64,000 nt of DNA from Variovorax paradoxus (GCF_009755665.1 NZ_CP046622.1:1922001-1986000), one strand, 5' to 3'. Positions 20,136-29,872 are shown, counted from the stretch's first letter. Numbers and translations: made by a program. Notes: generated by a model not told the origin, from the letters alone.

Positions 20136-21233
20136 TTAGCTTTTTCCGGCGACCAGATGCCGCAATTGAGTGACCAAGTCCTCTTGGTCGCACAGCCTTT
20201 GGCGGGCGGCGAGCACGGTTTCACGCCACGCGTCCTGCGTTTCGAGAGCGGGCAGGGGGCCGTCGCCAAAGCCGTTCCAGGCGTGGTGAAACTGCCGAAG
20301 GGACGGCGGAGCGCCGAGCCAGTCGAGCCAGGCGCCGAGCTTCACATGGTGCGCGTCGTCGTCTTGCGGGTAGATCTGCCAGACCAGGGGCGCGCCGGCC
20401 CAGAGGGCGCGCACCAGCGAATCTTCGCCGCGCACGAAGTTCAGGTCGCAGGCCCACAGAAGATGGTCGAAATCCGGCTGCGTGAGATAGGGGAGGTATG
20501 AAATTGATAGCGCGCCCCACCCTGAAAGCTCGCGGTCCGGTTGGTCCCGGCCTGAAAAGAATGCGTTGACCGCATGTGCGGCGCGGCCTGAAGTCACGAG
20601 GAGCCGGGTCGGCTGCGAATCTGCTGCCAGTTGCTCGAGCAGCGTCCCCAGCGCCGGGGGCTCGTAGCAAAAGAGCGAAACGAGCCGCTCGCCTTCGCGG
20701 CGGGGGATTTCCTGCGCCGCCAGCCATTGCCCGCGATCGAAATGCGCCCGCCGTTCCAGCAGGCCGGGCTCCCGCAGCAGGCCGCCGGTGGCGGGCGTGA
20801 AGCCCGGATAGAAAAAGCGCTTGGTCAGCCCCGCACCGGGTCCCTTGAACACCGGCGAAGGCAGCCCGTGCAGCCGCTCGACATAGGGCTCGGCCGAGAG
20901 GTATTCGAGATTGATCCACGCCCGATCCTGCTCCCCCGCGGTCGGCGGCTCGGCAAAGCGGGCGATCAACTCGGGTGCCGGTTCGCAGCCGAAGGCCTCG
21001 ATCAGCACGTCGGGCGGCGGGGTTGCGGCGGCCTGCCGGATGGCGGTGGGGTCGAGCCAATCGACCACGCTCACGCCCTCGCAGCCGGCGGGCGCCATCC
21101 AGCGCAGCGCCGTGGCGTCGTCGATCCACAGCCGCACGCGCTCGCCGAGCGCCGCCAACTGGCTGGCCAGCCGCCAGCACACACCCAGGTCGCCGTGGTT
21201 GTCGATGACCTTGCAGAAGATGTCCCATTGCAT
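20136..21233 (-). CDS. earP: EF-P arginine rhamnosyltransferase EarP
   Basis: EarP transfers rhamnose from dTDP-beta-L-rhamnose to Arg32 of EF-P. The 365-residue product has the DUF2331 pattern: MQWDIFCKVIDNHGDLGVCW at the N-terminus with D11 and D15, matching the Asp pair implicated in catalysis; NLEYLSAEPYVERLHGLPSP in the middle; and LWACDLNFVRGEDSLVRALW with the C-terminal catalytic Glu region. It is a GT-B fold enzyme. It lies 176 bases upstream of efp, the usual partner arrangement in beta- and gammaproteobacteria with Arg32 EF-P. Confidence 0.97.
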   Translation of the reverse strand: MQWDIFCKVIDNHGDLGVCWRLASQLAALGERVRLWIDDATALRWMAPAGCEGVSVVDWLDPTAIRQAAATPPPDVLIEAFGCEPAPELIARFAEPPTAGEQDRAWINLEYLSAEPYVERLHGLPSPVFKGPGAGLTKRFFYPGFTPATGGLLREPGLLERRAHFDRGQWLAAQEIPRREGERLVSLFCYEPPALGTLLEQLAADSQPTRLLVTSGRAAHAVNAFFSGRDQPDRELSGWGALSISYLPYLTQPDFDHLLWACDLNFVRGEDSLVRALWAGAPLVWQIYPQDDDAHHVKLGAWLDWLGAPPSLRQFHHAWNGFGDGPLPALETQDAWRETVLAARQRLCDQEDLVTQLRHLVAGKS

Positions 21234-21322
21234 GGTGCCAGTGTGCCTGTCTTCGGCGGGCCGGGGCAGCCGTGGCTGCTTGGTATGCTGGCCGGCACCA
21301 CAACATTCCGGAGCGAGAAACC

Positions 21323-22768
21323 ATGCGCATGAAGACCCGCCGTTCGCCGCTTTTCCCTGGTTGCCTTCGCACGGCGAGAACCATGCTCGCCCTTTCCTTG
21401 GCCTTGGGCGGCATCGTGGGCGCCTCGGCGCAAACCACGCCGTCGCTCACGCCGCAACAACAGCGATTTCATGGCATCTACAAGGAGCTCATCGAGATCA
21501 ACACCAGCCATTCGGTGGGCGACAACACGCTGGCGGCGCGTGCGATGGAAAAGCGGCTGGTCGAGGCGGGCTTTGCCCCGGGCGACATCCAGATCCTGGA
21601 GCCCTTCCCCAAGAAGGGCAACCTGGTGCTGCGGTTCAAGGGCAACGGCAGCAAGAAGCCGTTGCTGCTGCTGGCGCACATCGACGTGGTCGAGGCCAAG
21701 CGCGAAGACTGGAAGACCGATCCCTTCAAGCTGCAGGAAACCGGCGGCTATTTCACGGCGCGCGGTTCCATCGACGACAAGGCCATGGCCGCGGCGCTGG
21801 TGTCGGTGCTGGGGCAGCTCAAGCAGGAAGGCTTCAAGCCCAGCCGCGACATCATCCTGGCGCTGACGGCGGACGAGGAGCGCGGCGATGCGCTCAGCAA
21901 TGGCGCCTTCTGGCTGATCAACAACAAGCCCGAGCTGCTGCAGGCGGAATTCGGCATCAACGAAGGCGGCGGCGGGGAACTGCGCGGCGGCAAGCCCAAC
22001 CTGCACCGCATGCAGGTGGCCGAGAAGATGTACACCACCTACATGCTCGAAGCGCGCGACGCGGGCGGCCACAGTTCGGTGCCGACAAAGACCAACCCGA
22101 TCTATGCGCTGTCGGCGGGCCTGGAGCGTCTGGGCAACTACGCGTTCCCGGTCAAGCTGGCCGATGTCACGAAGACCTATTTCGCACGCAGCGCGCCATT
22201 TGCCACCGGCCAGCTGGCCGACGACATGCGTGCCATTGGCGGCGGCAACCCCGATGCCGCCGTGATCGAGCGGCTTTCGGCCAACCCGGCCTACAACGCG
22301 CAACTGCGCACCACGTGCGTGGCAACCATGGTGCAGGCGGGGCATGCCGAGAACGCGCTGCCGCAGTCGGCCAAGGCCACCGTCAATTGCCGCATCCTGC
22401 CGCACGACGACCCCGAGGAAATCGAACGCCTGCTGACCCAGGCCATCGGCAACGACAAGATCGTGGTGCGGAATGTCGGCAAGCCGCTGCGCAGCCCGGC
22501 CTCTCCGCTGAACGGCGACCTTGTGAAGACGGTCGAATCGGTGACGCAGGCCATGTGGCCGGGCGTGCCGGTGGTGCCGGCAATGAGCACGGGCGCCACC
22601 GACAGCCGCTTCATGCGCAACGCCGGCATTCCGATGTACGGTGTCACGGGCATGTTCCTCGACCCGGCGGACGCGCGCGCCCACGGGCTGGACGAGCGCA
22701 TCGAGATCCAGCGACTGTATGACGGCCGCGAGTTCCTGTACCGGCTGGTGAGCGAACTTGCCAAGTAG
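21323..22768 (+). CDS. Exported M20 family metallopeptidase
   Basis: The ATG at 21323 has GGAG nine bases upstream. The 481-residue product opens with a twin-Arg-free signal peptide (hydrophobic TMLALSLALGGIVGASA, cleaved near ASAQ), so it should act in the periplasm. M20 zinc-site motifs are visible: LLLAHIDVVEA (metal His and catalytic Asp), GSIDDKAM (bridging Asp), TADEERGD (catalytic Glu pair) and a C-terminal His in DARAHGLDERI. The dimerisation domain contains the ARDAGGHSSVP segment. Likely a carboxypeptidase or dipeptidase; substrate unknown. It is divergent from earP. Confidence 0.92.
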   Translation: MRMKTRRSPLFPGCLRTARTMLALSLALGGIVGASAQTTPSLTPQQQRFHGIYKELIEINTSHSVGDNTLAARAMEKRLVEAGFAPGDIQILEPFPKKGNLVLRFKGNGSKKPLLLLAHIDVVEAKREDWKTDPFKLQETGGYFTARGSIDDKAMAAALVSVLGQLKQEGFKPSRDIILALTADEERGDALSNGAFWLINNKPELLQAEFGINEGGGGELRGGKPNLHRMQVAEKMYTTYMLEARDAGGHSSVPTKTNPIYALSAGLERLGNYAFPVKLADVTKTYFARSAPFATGQLADDMRAIGGGNPDAAVIERLSANPAYNAQLRTTCVATMVQAGHAENALPQSAKATVNCRILPHDDPEEIERLLTQAIGNDKIVVRNVGKPLRSPASPLNGDLVKTVESVTQAMWPGVPVVPAMSTGATDSRFMRNAGIPMYGVTGMFLDPADARAHGLDERIEIQRLYDGREFLYRLVSELAK

Positions 22769-22844
22769 CTCCGGGTCATAACAAACGCGGCGGCCGAGCT
22801 GGTCGCCGTGTTTCCGCCTTCTTCAGCGCGCCACAATAGCCGCC

Positions 22845-24806
22845 ATGTCAGACGTGCATTCCGATCAGTTGCTCAGCGAAGTCGCGGCCTTGCCGCAGTT
22901 GCCGGGCGTGTACCGCTATTTCGATGCGGCCGGCGCGGTGCTCTATGTGGGCAAGGCGCGCAACCTCAAGAAGCGGGTTGCGAACTATTTCCAGAAGAGC
23001 CATGGCGGCACGCGCATCGGCCACATGATCTCGAAGATCGCGCGCATGGAGACCACCGTGGTGCGCTCCGAGGCCGAGGCGCTGCTGCTCGAGAACAACC
23101 TCATCAAGACGCTCAAGCCGCGCTACAACATCCTGTTTCGCGACGACAAGAGCTACCCATACCTGAAGATCGCCTCGCACGAGTTTCCGCGCCTGGCCTA
23201 TTACCGTGGCGCAGTCGACAAGAAACATCGCTATTTCGGGCCGTACCCGAGCGCCTGGGCGGTGAAGGAGTCGATCCAGCTGCTGCAGAAAGTGTTCAAG
23301 CTGCGCACCTGCGAAGACACGGTGTACGCCAACCGCACGCGGCCTTGCCTGCTGTACCAGATCAAGCGATGCACCGGGCCCTGCGTGGGCTACATCACGC
23401 CCGAGGCCTATGCGCAGGACGTGGCCAGCGCCGAAGCCTTTCTGATGGGCGACACCCAGCTCGTGCTGTCGAAGCTCGAGGCGCGCATGACCGAGCACGC
23501 CGAGAAGCTCGAATTCGAGCAGGCCGCCGAGCTGCGCAACCAGATGTCGGCGATCTCGCGCGTGCTGCACCAGCAGTCGATCGAAATTGCTTCCGACAAG
23601 GACGTGGACATCCTCGCCGTGAAGGTGCAGGGCGGCAAGGCCTGCGTCAACCTGGCAATGGTGCGCGGCGGCCGACACCTCGGTGACCGCGCCTACTTTC
23701 CCGTGCACGTGGAAGACGCGGCGCAAATTCATCATGGCGAGCTCGATGCGGAAGAAGGCGCGGTGCCCGTGCCGGCCGATCCGATCGAAGTGCAGGTGCT
23801 CGAGGCCTTCATTGCCCAGCACTACATCGATGTGCCGGTGCCCGCCACGCTGGTGCTGAGCCATCTTGTGGGCCGCGAGCTGATGGAGGCGATTTCGCAG
23901 CAGGCCGGTTCGCGCGTGACCGCGGTGTTCCAGCCGCGCGAGCAGCGCAGGCACTGGCTCGAAATGGCCGAGACGAACGCGGGCCTGCAGCTGGCACGCC
24001 TCTTGGCCGAAGAGGGATCGCAGCAGGCGCGCACCCGCGCGCTGGCCGATGCGCTGGAGCTTGCGCCCGACGACCTCGACAACTTTCGCATCGAGTGCTT
24101 CGACATCTCGCACACCGCGGGCGAGGCCACGCAGGCATCCTGCGTGGTGTTCGAGCACCACACGATGCAGAACCGCGAGTACCGCCGCTACAACATCGAG
24201 GGCATCACGCCCGGCGACGACTACGCCGCAATGCGCCAGGTGCTGCATCGCCGCTACGGCAAGCTCGCCGAGGCCATGGCGGCCGAGACCGATGCGCCGC
24301 CCATGGGCGATGCCGCGGGCGCCGGCAGCGATGCGCCAGCGAAGACCAAGGCCGCGCGCATGCCCGACCTGGTGCTGGTCGATGGCGGCAAGGGCCAGGT
24401 ATCGATGGCGCGCGAAGTGTTCAGCGAGCTCGGCCTGGCGCTGTCGCTCATCGTGGGGGTGGAGAAGGGCGAGGGCCGCAAGGTCGGGCTCGAGGAGCTG
24501 GTGTTTGCCGACGGCCGCGAGAAGGTCTACCTGGGCAAGGACTCTGCCGCATTGATGCTGATCGCCCAGATCCGCGATGAGGCGCACCGCTTCGCCATCA
24601 CGGGCATGCGTGCCAAGCGCGCGAAGGTGCGCGTGGGCGGCAGCCAGCTCGAAGACATTCCGGGCATCGGGCCGAAGCGCCGGGCGCGCCTGCTGCAGCG
24701 TTTCGGCGGAATCCGCGGCGTGGCGGCGGCCAGCGTCGAAGACATCGCATCGGTCGAAGGCATTGCCACCGACCTTGCCGAGGAAATCTATCGCGCATTG
24801 CACTGA
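22845..24806 (+). CDS. uvrC: Excinuclease ABC subunit C
   Basis: UvrC makes both incisions in nucleotide excision repair. The 653-residue protein has the N-terminal GIY-YIG nuclease ([20 protein letters not shown]) with its [13 protein letters not shown] motif, a Cys cluster ([17 protein letters not shown]), the UvrB-binding UVR helix pair ([16 protein letters not shown]), the C-terminal RNase H-like endonuclease ([16 protein letters not shown]) and a helix-hairpin-helix tail ([19 protein letters not shown]). An Ala-rich insertion of about 30 residues ([20 protein letters not shown] onward) sits before VLVDGG. No LexA box was noticed upstream. Confidence 0.98.
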   Translation: MSDVHSDQLLSEVAALPQLPGVYRYFDAAGAVLYVGKARNLKKRVANYFQKSHGGTRIGHMISKIARMETTVVRSEAEALLLENNLIKTLKPRYNILFRDDKSYPYLKIASHEFPRLAYYRGAVDKKHRYFGPYPSAWAVKESIQLLQKVFKLRTCEDTVYANRTRPCLLYQIKRCTGPCVGYITPEAYAQDVASAEAFLMGDTQLVLSKLEARMTEHAEKLEFEQAAELRNQMSAISRVLHQQSIEIASDKDVDILAVKVQGGKACVNLAMVRGGRHLGDRAYFPVHVEDAAQIHHGELDAEEGAVPVPADPIEVQVLEAFIAQHYIDVPVPATLVLSHLVGRELMEAISQQAGSRVTAVFQPREQRRHWLEMAETNAGLQLARLLAEEGSQQARTRALADALELAPDDLDNFRIECFDISHTAGEATQASCVVFEHHTMQNREYRRYNIEGITPGDDYAAMRQVLHRRYGKLAEAMAAETDAPPMGDAAGAGSDAPAKTKAARMPDLVLVDGGKGQVSMAREVFSELGLALSLIVGVEKGEGRKVGLEELVFADGREKVYLGKDSAALMLIAQIRDEAHRFAITGMRAKRAKVRVGGSQLEDIPGIGPKRRARLLQRFGGIRGVAAASVEDIASVEGIATDLAEEIYRALH

Positions 24807-24862
24807 GGCCGATTTGCCCCTTGGCCTTCGGCCCGTCACGCGCGCATGACACAATCGCCCGC

Positions 24863-25429
24863 ATGTTCTGGACCCTCCCGACCATCATGACCTGGACGCG
24901 CATCGTCGCGATTCCATTGATCGTTGGCGTGTTCTACCTGCCGATGGCCGAGCCGATGCGCAACCTGATTGCCACGGTGATGTTCATCGTCTTTGCAGCC
25001 ACGGACTGGCTCGACGGCTACCTGGCGCGCAAGCTGAACCAGACCTCGGCCTTCGGCGCCTTTCTCGATCCGGTGGCCGACAAGTTCCTGGTGTGCGCCG
25101 CGCTGCTGGTGCTGGTGCACCTGCAGCGCGCCGATGTGTTCGTGGCGCTGATCATCATCGGCCGTGAAATCGCCATCTCGGCGCTGCGCGAATGGATGGC
25201 GCGAATCGGCGCCGGCAAGAGCGTGGCGGTCCACATGATCGGCAAGGTCAAGACGACCGTGCAGATGGTCGCGATTCCCTTCCTGCTGTATGACGGGCGC
25301 CTGTTCAAGGTCATCGACACGGGCCTCTGGGGCCAGTGGCTGATCTGGATCTCGGCGGTGCTCACCGTGTGGTCGATGGTCTATTACCTGCAAAAGGCCA
25401 TTCCCGAGATCCGGGCCCACAGCAAATGA
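24863..25429 (+). CDS. pgsA: CDP-diacylglycerol-glycerol-3-phosphate 3-phosphatidyltransferase
   Basis: PgsA makes phosphatidylglycerol phosphate from CDP-diacylglycerol in the inner membrane. From the ATG at 24863 the 188-residue product begins MFWTLPTIMTWTR. It contains the CDP-alcohol phosphotransferase motif D-G-x2-A-R-x8-G-x3-D-x3-D as DGYLARKLNQTSAFGAFLDPVAD. Several transmembrane helices follow. The stop overlaps the start of the next gene (ATGA). The uvrC-pgsA order is common in proteobacteria. Confidence 0.96.
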   Translation: MFWTLPTIMTWTRIVAIPLIVGVFYLPMAEPMRNLIATVMFIVFAATDWLDGYLARKLNQTSAFGAFLDPVADKFLVCAALLVLVHLQRADVFVALIIIGREIAISALREWMARIGAGKSVAVHMIGKVKTTVQMVAIPFLLYDGRLFKVIDTGLWGQWLIWISAVLTVWSMVYYLQKAIPEIRAHSK

Positions 25430-26313
25430 CGGTGGCGGCCACGGCACGTGGCTCCGGGTGGCTGCGAGCCATGCCGGCGGTCTTCGTGCTCATATGGAGC
25501 ACGGGCTTCATCGTTGCGCGCTACGGCATGCCCTATGCGCCGCCGCTCAAGTTCCTGGCCGTGCGCTATGCGCTTTCTCTGCTGTGCTTCTGCATCTGGG
25601 TCGCGCTGGCGCGGGTTGCCTGGCCGAAGGAGCGCGCGCAGTGGGGGCACCTTGCGGCCACGGGCGTGCTGATGCAGGCGGGTTACCTGGGCGGCGTGTG
25701 GGCGGCCGTGCATGCGGGCATGGGCGCGGGGCTGGTGGCGCTGATGGTCGGCATCCAGCCGGTGCTGACCGCCATCTGGCTCTCATTCACCGGCGGGCGC
25801 ATTTCGCAGCGCCAATGGGCGGGGCTGGTCCTGGGGTTTGCGGGCCTGGTGCTCGTGGTGTCGCGCAAGTTCGGCCAGGGCACCGAGGTCAGCGCATTGA
25901 CGATGGGGCTCGCCGTCATGGCGCTGCTTTCGATTACCGCAGGCACGCTGTACCAGAAGCGCTTCGTCGCGCCGTGCGACGTTCGCAGCGCGAGCGCCGT
26001 GCAGATGGCCGCGGCGTTGCTCGTGACCTTGCCCTTTGCGGCCATGGAAACGCAGGGCATCGAATGGAACGTGTACTCGACGGGCGCCATGGCGTGGTCG
26101 GTGCTGGTGCTGTCGCTCGGCGGCAGTTCGTTGCTCTACATGCTGATCCAGCGCGGCACGGCCACCGCCGTCACAAGCTTGCTGTATCTCGTGCCGCCAT
26201 GCACGGCGGTGATGGCCTGGCTGCTGTTCCGCGAGCCGATCACCCTGGTGACGTTGCTGGGCATCGGGCTGACCGCGGCGGGCGTGAGCCTGGTGGTACG
26301 CAGCGCGCGCTGA
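25426..26313 (+). CDS. EamA/DMT family transporter
   Basis: This 295-residue protein has ten hydrophobic helices in two EamA repeats, starting with PAVFVLIWSTGFIVARYGMPYAPPL and closing each half with LLFREPITLVTLLGIGLTAAGV-like helices. EamA proteins (drug/metabolite transporter superfamily) export amino acids or metabolites. The ATG at 25426 overlaps the pgsA stop by four bases, so translation is coupled. No substrate can be assigned. Confidence 0.9.
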   Translation: MTVAATARGSGWLRAMPAVFVLIWSTGFIVARYGMPYAPPLKFLAVRYALSLLCFCIWVALARVAWPKERAQWGHLAATGVLMQAGYLGGVWAAVHAGMGAGLVALMVGIQPVLTAIWLSFTGGRISQRQWAGLVLGFAGLVLVVSRKFGQGTEVSALTMGLAVMALLSITAGTLYQKRFVAPCDVRSASAVQMAAALLVTLPFAAMETQGIEWNVYSTGAMAWSVLVLSLGGSSLLYMLIQRGTATAVTSLLYLVPPCTAVMAWLLFREPITLVTLLGIGLTAAGVSLVVRSAR

Positions 26314-26330
26314 CCGGGCGCGTTTTTCTT

Positions 26331-27293
26331 TCAGCGCGGCGAACCGGCCTTGCCCGGTTTCCAGGGCTCGCCGCGGAACTGTTCGGCCAGGTGGTCGAGC
26401 AGCAGGCGTACACGGCGCGGCGTCTTGGGCCGCCAAGGCGCGATCCAGTGGATGTCCGCATCGGGCATGGCGTAGTGGGGCAGGACGCGCACCAGCTCGC
26501 CGGACGCCAGTTGCGGCGCAATATCCCACAGGCTGCGCAGCATGATTCCGTGGCCGGCCAGGCACCAGTCGCGCACCATCTCTCCGGAATTGCTGGTCAG
26601 CGGCCCCTGGACGCGCACACGCGCCGTGCTGCCATCGCGCGCGTGGCGCAGCGTCCATAGCGCGAACTGGTGCTGGTTGACCTCGCCGTTTTCGCGCGCC
26701 ACCAGGCAGTCGTGCGTGCCCAGGGCGTCGACCGTGCCCGGCAGGCCGCGCCGCTCTATATATGAAGGAGAGGCGGCGAGCACGCGCTGGTTGCGCGCGA
26801 TGCGGCGCGTTACCCAATCGGCCGCACGGCGCTGCTGCACGGCCCAGAGCCACAGCGCACCGTCGTAGCCTTCGGCCCCGAGGTCCGGGAGCCGCTCGGT
26901 CAGCAGCAGTTCGATCTGCAGCCCAGGGTGCCGTGACTGAAACGCTGCCAGCGCAGGGCCGAGCCAGCGCCGGCCGAAGCCGAAGGTGGCGGCCAGCCGT
27001 ATCGTGCCGACCAGTGCGTTCTGCCGCTCGCCGAGTTCGCTTTCGAGTGCCGCAAAACCTTCGAGCAGCGCTCTGGCATGCAGGCAAACAGCCTCGCCCT
27101 CCGCCGTGACGCTGAGCCGGCGCGTGGTGCGTTCGAACAGCCGCTGGCCCAGCCGCGCTTCGAGTGCGCCAAGCCGCTTGGTCACCACCGAAGGCACCAC
27201 GTCCAGCGTGGCGGATGCGCCCGCCAGGCTGCCCTGGTCGCGAATGGCCAGCACCAGCTCCAGGTCGCCCCGGTCCATCGACAATGGATTCAT
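26331..27293 (-). CDS. LysR family transcriptional regulator
   Basis: This 320-residue regulator has an N-terminal winged helix (DLELVLAIRDQGSLAGASATLDVVP with GALEARLGQRLFERTTRRL) and a C-terminal effector domain (VGTIRLAATFGFGRRWLGP). It is divergent from the hydrolase-dehydrogenase pair at 27364-29360, with only 70 bases between the start codons. The usual LysR logic makes it their likely activator and its own repressor. An alternative start 5 codons later (MDRGDLEL) is possible. The inducer might be a tartrate-, malate- or haloacid-like organic acid, which is inference from the neighbours. Confidence 0.92.
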   Translation of the reverse strand: MNPLSMDRGDLELVLAIRDQGSLAGASATLDVVPSVVTKRLGALEARLGQRLFERTTRRLSVTAEGEAVCLHARALLEGFAALESELGERQNALVGTIRLAATFGFGRRWLGPALAAFQSRHPGLQIELLLTERLPDLGAEGYDGALWLWAVQQRRAADWVTRRIARNQRVLAASPSYIERRGLPGTVDALGTHDCLVARENGEVNQHQFALWTLRHARDGSTARVRVQGPLTSNSGEMVRDWCLAGHGIMLRSLWDIAPQLASGELVRVLPHYAMPDADIHWIAPWRPKTPRRVRLLLDHLAEQFRGEPWKPGKAGSPR

Positions 27294-27363
27294 GCAAAAT
27301 TGGAAAGTATGAATTGGCTGATTGTTGCTTGATGACCGGAGGAGCGCAACGCACAATGGCTGC

Positions 27364-28278
27364 GTGACTGCTTCCTTCTTCGACTTTCCTGAATTCGACA
27401 TCGAGCGAGGCGGCGTGCGCGTGCATGGTCGCATCGGCGGCCGCGGCGCTCCGTTGCTGCTGCTGCATGGCCATCCGCAGACGCACCTCATCTGGCATCG
27501 TGTGGCGCCGGCGCTTGCCGAGCGGTTCACGGTGGTCGCGGTGGACTTGCGCGGCTACGGCGACTCCGGCCGTCCTGCGGACGATGCCGATCACGTGGCC
27601 TACAGCAAGCGCGAGATGGCGCTCGATGCGCTTGCCGCCATGCGCCACCATGGCTTCGAACGCTTCGGCGTGCTCGCGCATGACCGAGGCGCGCGGGTGG
27701 CGCATCGCCTGGCGGCGGACCATTCCGCTGCGGTCGACCGCATGCTGCTGCTGGACATCGCGCCCACGCTTTCGATGTACGAGAACACTACCGAGGCGTT
27801 TGCCCGCGCTTACTGGCATTGGTTCTTCCTGATCCAGCCGCCGCCGCTGCCCGAGGCGTTGATTGCTTCCGACCCCGTGCGCTACGTGCGCAGCGTGATG
27901 GGCGGGCGCCACGCGGGGCTCGCGCCTTTCGCACCCGAGGTGCTGGCCGAGTACGAGCGCTGCGCCGCAATTGCGGGCACGGCCGAATCCATTTGCGGCG
28001 ACCACCGGGCTTCGGCCACCATCGACCTGGTGCATGACCGCGCCGACATTGCCGCCGGCCGGCAACTTGCGCAGCCCCTGCGCGTGCTTTGGGGCGAGCA
28101 CGGCGCGGTAGGCCGGTGCTTCGACGTGCTGGCGCTCTGGCGCGAATGCGCCCTGCAGGTTTCGGGCCGCGCATTGCCTTGCGGCCACTATGTTCCGGAA
28201 GAAGCCCCCGGCGAGGTGCTCGCCGAGGCACTCCAGTTTTTTACTCCCCCTTTCCAGCAAGAAGGAACCACACCATGA
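27364..28278 (+). CDS. Alpha/beta hydrolase, haloacetate (fluoroacetate) dehalogenase family
   Basis: A GTG at 27364 gives 304 residues. The alpha/beta hydrolase nucleophile is Asp, not Ser: AHDRGARVAHR places D107 with R108 and R111. D131 (LDIAPT), H152-W153 (YWHWFF) and H275 (CGHYVPEE) complete the pattern of fluoroacetate dehalogenase, where the Asp displaces halide, the Arg pair binds carboxylate and His/Trp help hold fluoride. The third halide-pocket residue, Tyr in characterised enzymes, aligns with H214 (GDHRASATID), so defluorination is doubtful. The stop overlaps the next start (ATGA), and the operon lies opposite a LysR gene. Confident as to family, not as to substrate. Confidence 0.87.
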   Translation: MTASFFDFPEFDIERGGVRVHGRIGGRGAPLLLLHGHPQTHLIWHRVAPALAERFTVVAVDLRGYGDSGRPADDADHVAYSKREMALDALAAMRHHGFERFGVLAHDRGARVAHRLAADHSAAVDRMLLLDIAPTLSMYENTTEAFARAYWHWFFLIQPPPLPEALIASDPVRYVRSVMGGRHAGLAPFAPEVLAEYERCAAIAGTAESICGDHRASATIDLVHDRADIAAGRQLAQPLRVLWGEHGAVGRCFDVLALWRECALQVSGRALPCGHYVPEEAPGEVLAEALQFFTPPFQQEGTTP

Positions 28279-29360
28279 CCACCCACAGAATCGCAGTCAT
28301 CGCCGGCGACGGCATCGGCAAGGAAACCATGCCCGAAGGCCTGCGCGTGGTCGATGCCGCGGCGCGCAAGTTCGGCATCGACCTGAAGTTCGACCACTTC
28401 GATTTTTCGAGCTGGGACTACTGCGAGAAGCACGGCAAGATGCTGCCCGACAACTGGAAGGACCAGATCGGCGGGCACGATGCGATCTACTTCGGCGCGG
28501 TGGGCTGGCCCGAAAAGATTGCCGACCACGTGTCGCTGTGGGGTTCGCTGCTGCTGTTTCGCCGCGAGTTCGACCAGTACATCAACCTGCGCCCCGCGCG
28601 GCTGATGCCCGGCATCATTGCGCCGGTGGTGCGCCGTGACGGCACCCCGCGCGAGCCGGGCGAGATCGACATGTACATCGTGCGCGAGAACACCGAAGGC
28701 GAATACTCCAGCATCGGCGGGCGCATGTACGAAGGCACTCCCCGCGAGATCGTGGTGCAAGAAACGGTGATGTCGCGCGTGGGCGTGGACCGCGTGCTCA
28801 AGTTCGCCTTCGAGCTTGCGCAATCGCGGCCGAAGAAGCATCTGACGAGCGCCACCAAGTCGAACGGCATCTCGATCACCATGCCCTACTGGGACGAGCG
28901 CGTGGCCGAAATGGCGAAGAACTACCCGGGCGTGAAGCTCGACAAGTTCCACATCGACATCCTCACCGCGCACTTCGTGCAGCGGCCCGACTTCTTCGAT
29001 GTGGTGGTGGCCAGCAACCTGTTCGGTGACATCCTGTCCGACCTGGGCCCGGCATGCACCGGCACCATCGGCATTGCGCCGAGCGCCAATCTCAACCCCG
29101 AGCGCACCACGCCTTCGCTGTTCGAACCGGTGCACGGATCGGCGCCCGACATCGCGGGCAAGGGCATTGCCAACCCCATCGGGCAGATCTGGTGTGGCGC
29201 GATGATGCTCGAGTTCCTGGGGCACAAGAAGGCGCATGACGCGATTCTTGCCACCATCGAAAAGGTGCTTGCGCCCCAAAGCGGAGCACCGCGCACGCCC
29301 GACATCGGCGGCAAGGCGAGCACCAGCGATCTTGGCAAGGCAATTGCCGAAGCCCTTTGA
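28275..29360 (+). CDS. ttuC: Tartrate dehydrogenase / D-malate dehydrogenase (decarboxylating)
   Basis: This 361-residue member of the isocitrate/isopropylmalate dehydrogenase family begins THRIAVIAGDGIGKETMPEG. It has the metal and substrate motif YIVRENTEGEYSS, the catalytic Lys region ATKSNGISITMPYWDE, the metal-binding DILTAHFVQRPDFFDVVVAS and the NAD-site EPVHGSAPDIAGKGIANP. The EYSS segment and overall sequence are those of TtuC/DmlA enzymes, which oxidise L-tartrate and decarboxylate D-malate to pyruvate. It is translationally coupled to the upstream dehalogenase-like gene, suggesting joint use of 2-hydroxy or halogenated organic acids (inference). Confidence 0.92.
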   Translation: MTTHRIAVIAGDGIGKETMPEGLRVVDAAARKFGIDLKFDHFDFSSWDYCEKHGKMLPDNWKDQIGGHDAIYFGAVGWPEKIADHVSLWGSLLLFRREFDQYINLRPARLMPGIIAPVVRRDGTPREPGEIDMYIVRENTEGEYSSIGGRMYEGTPREIVVQETVMSRVGVDRVLKFAFELAQSRPKKHLTSATKSNGISITMPYWDERVAEMAKNYPGVKLDKFHIDILTAHFVQRPDFFDVVVASNLFGDILSDLGPACTGTIGIAPSANLNPERTTPSLFEPVHGSAPDIAGKGIANPIGQIWCGAMMLEFLGHKKAHDAILATIEKVLAPQSGAPRTPDIGGKASTSDLGKAIAEAL

Positions 29361-29424
29361 AATAGAGTTCACGAAACGCCCCTAAAATCGCGCGCTCCGC
29401 TGTTCTGCATGGCCTCGTGTCGTA

Positions 29425-29453
29425 TTGACACCCTGCAGACCAGTGGTTGTAAT
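29425..29453 (+). promoter_or_regulatory. Sigma-70 promoter of the HU gene
   Basis: TTGACA at 29425-29430 and TGTAAT at 29448-29453 are separated by exactly 17 bases, one mismatch from consensus overall. The predicted leader is about 110 nt. It lies in the otherwise empty 211-bp gap after the dehydrogenase gene. Confidence 0.8.
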
Positions 29454-29572
29454 CCTCGCTGGCAGCGCGCTGCCGAGGCGTCAGTCCTGCCACACTTCTT
29501 GCGTCGCGTCATTCGCGGCCAGGTCGCACTGACGAAAGCCGACCAACTTTATTTCTTCGACAAGGGGCCCTT

Positions 29573-29845
29573 GTGAACAAGACCGAACTGATTGAGCACA
29601 TCGCAAAAAACGCCGATATTTCCAAGGCCGCCGCCACGCGCGCGCTCGAATCCACCATCGGCGCCATTCGTACCACGCTCAAAAAAGGCGGCTCCGTGTC
29701 GCTGGTCGGTTTTGGCACTTTCGCAGTGGGCAAGCGGGCTGCTCGCACCGGCCGCAATCCCCGGACCGGCGACGCGATTAAAATCAAGGCCGCCAAGATT
29801 CCGAAGTTCCGTCCGGGCAAGGCGCTGAAAGACGCGCTCAACTAA
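29573..29845 (+). CDS. hupB: HU family DNA-binding protein
   Basis: This 90-residue histone-like protein bends and compacts DNA. It starts at a GTG at 29573 ([20 protein letters not shown]), shows the HU signature [22 protein letters not shown], and ends [16 protein letters not shown]. The length is standard. A near-consensus promoter lies upstream, and tRNA-Val and ppiD follow. HU next to ppiD resembles the hupB-ppiD order of E. coli, which supports the symbol. Confidence 0.95.
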   Translation: MNKTELIEHIAKNADISKAAATRALESTIGAIRTTLKKGGSVSLVGFGTFAVGKRAARTGRNPRTGDAIKIKAAKIPKFRPGKALKDALN

Positions 29846-29872
29846 GACGTAGACTCGGAGAGTTTCCCGGTG

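Noticed and set aside
22848..24854. A 668-codon open frame opposite uvrC
   Set aside because: It covers uvrC exactly and shows no recognisable domain, so it is a GC-driven shadow.
27294..27363. LysR operator (T-N11-A) in the LysR-hydrolase gap
   Set aside because: Several AT-rich candidates exist but none is convincing; the gap is too short to choose.
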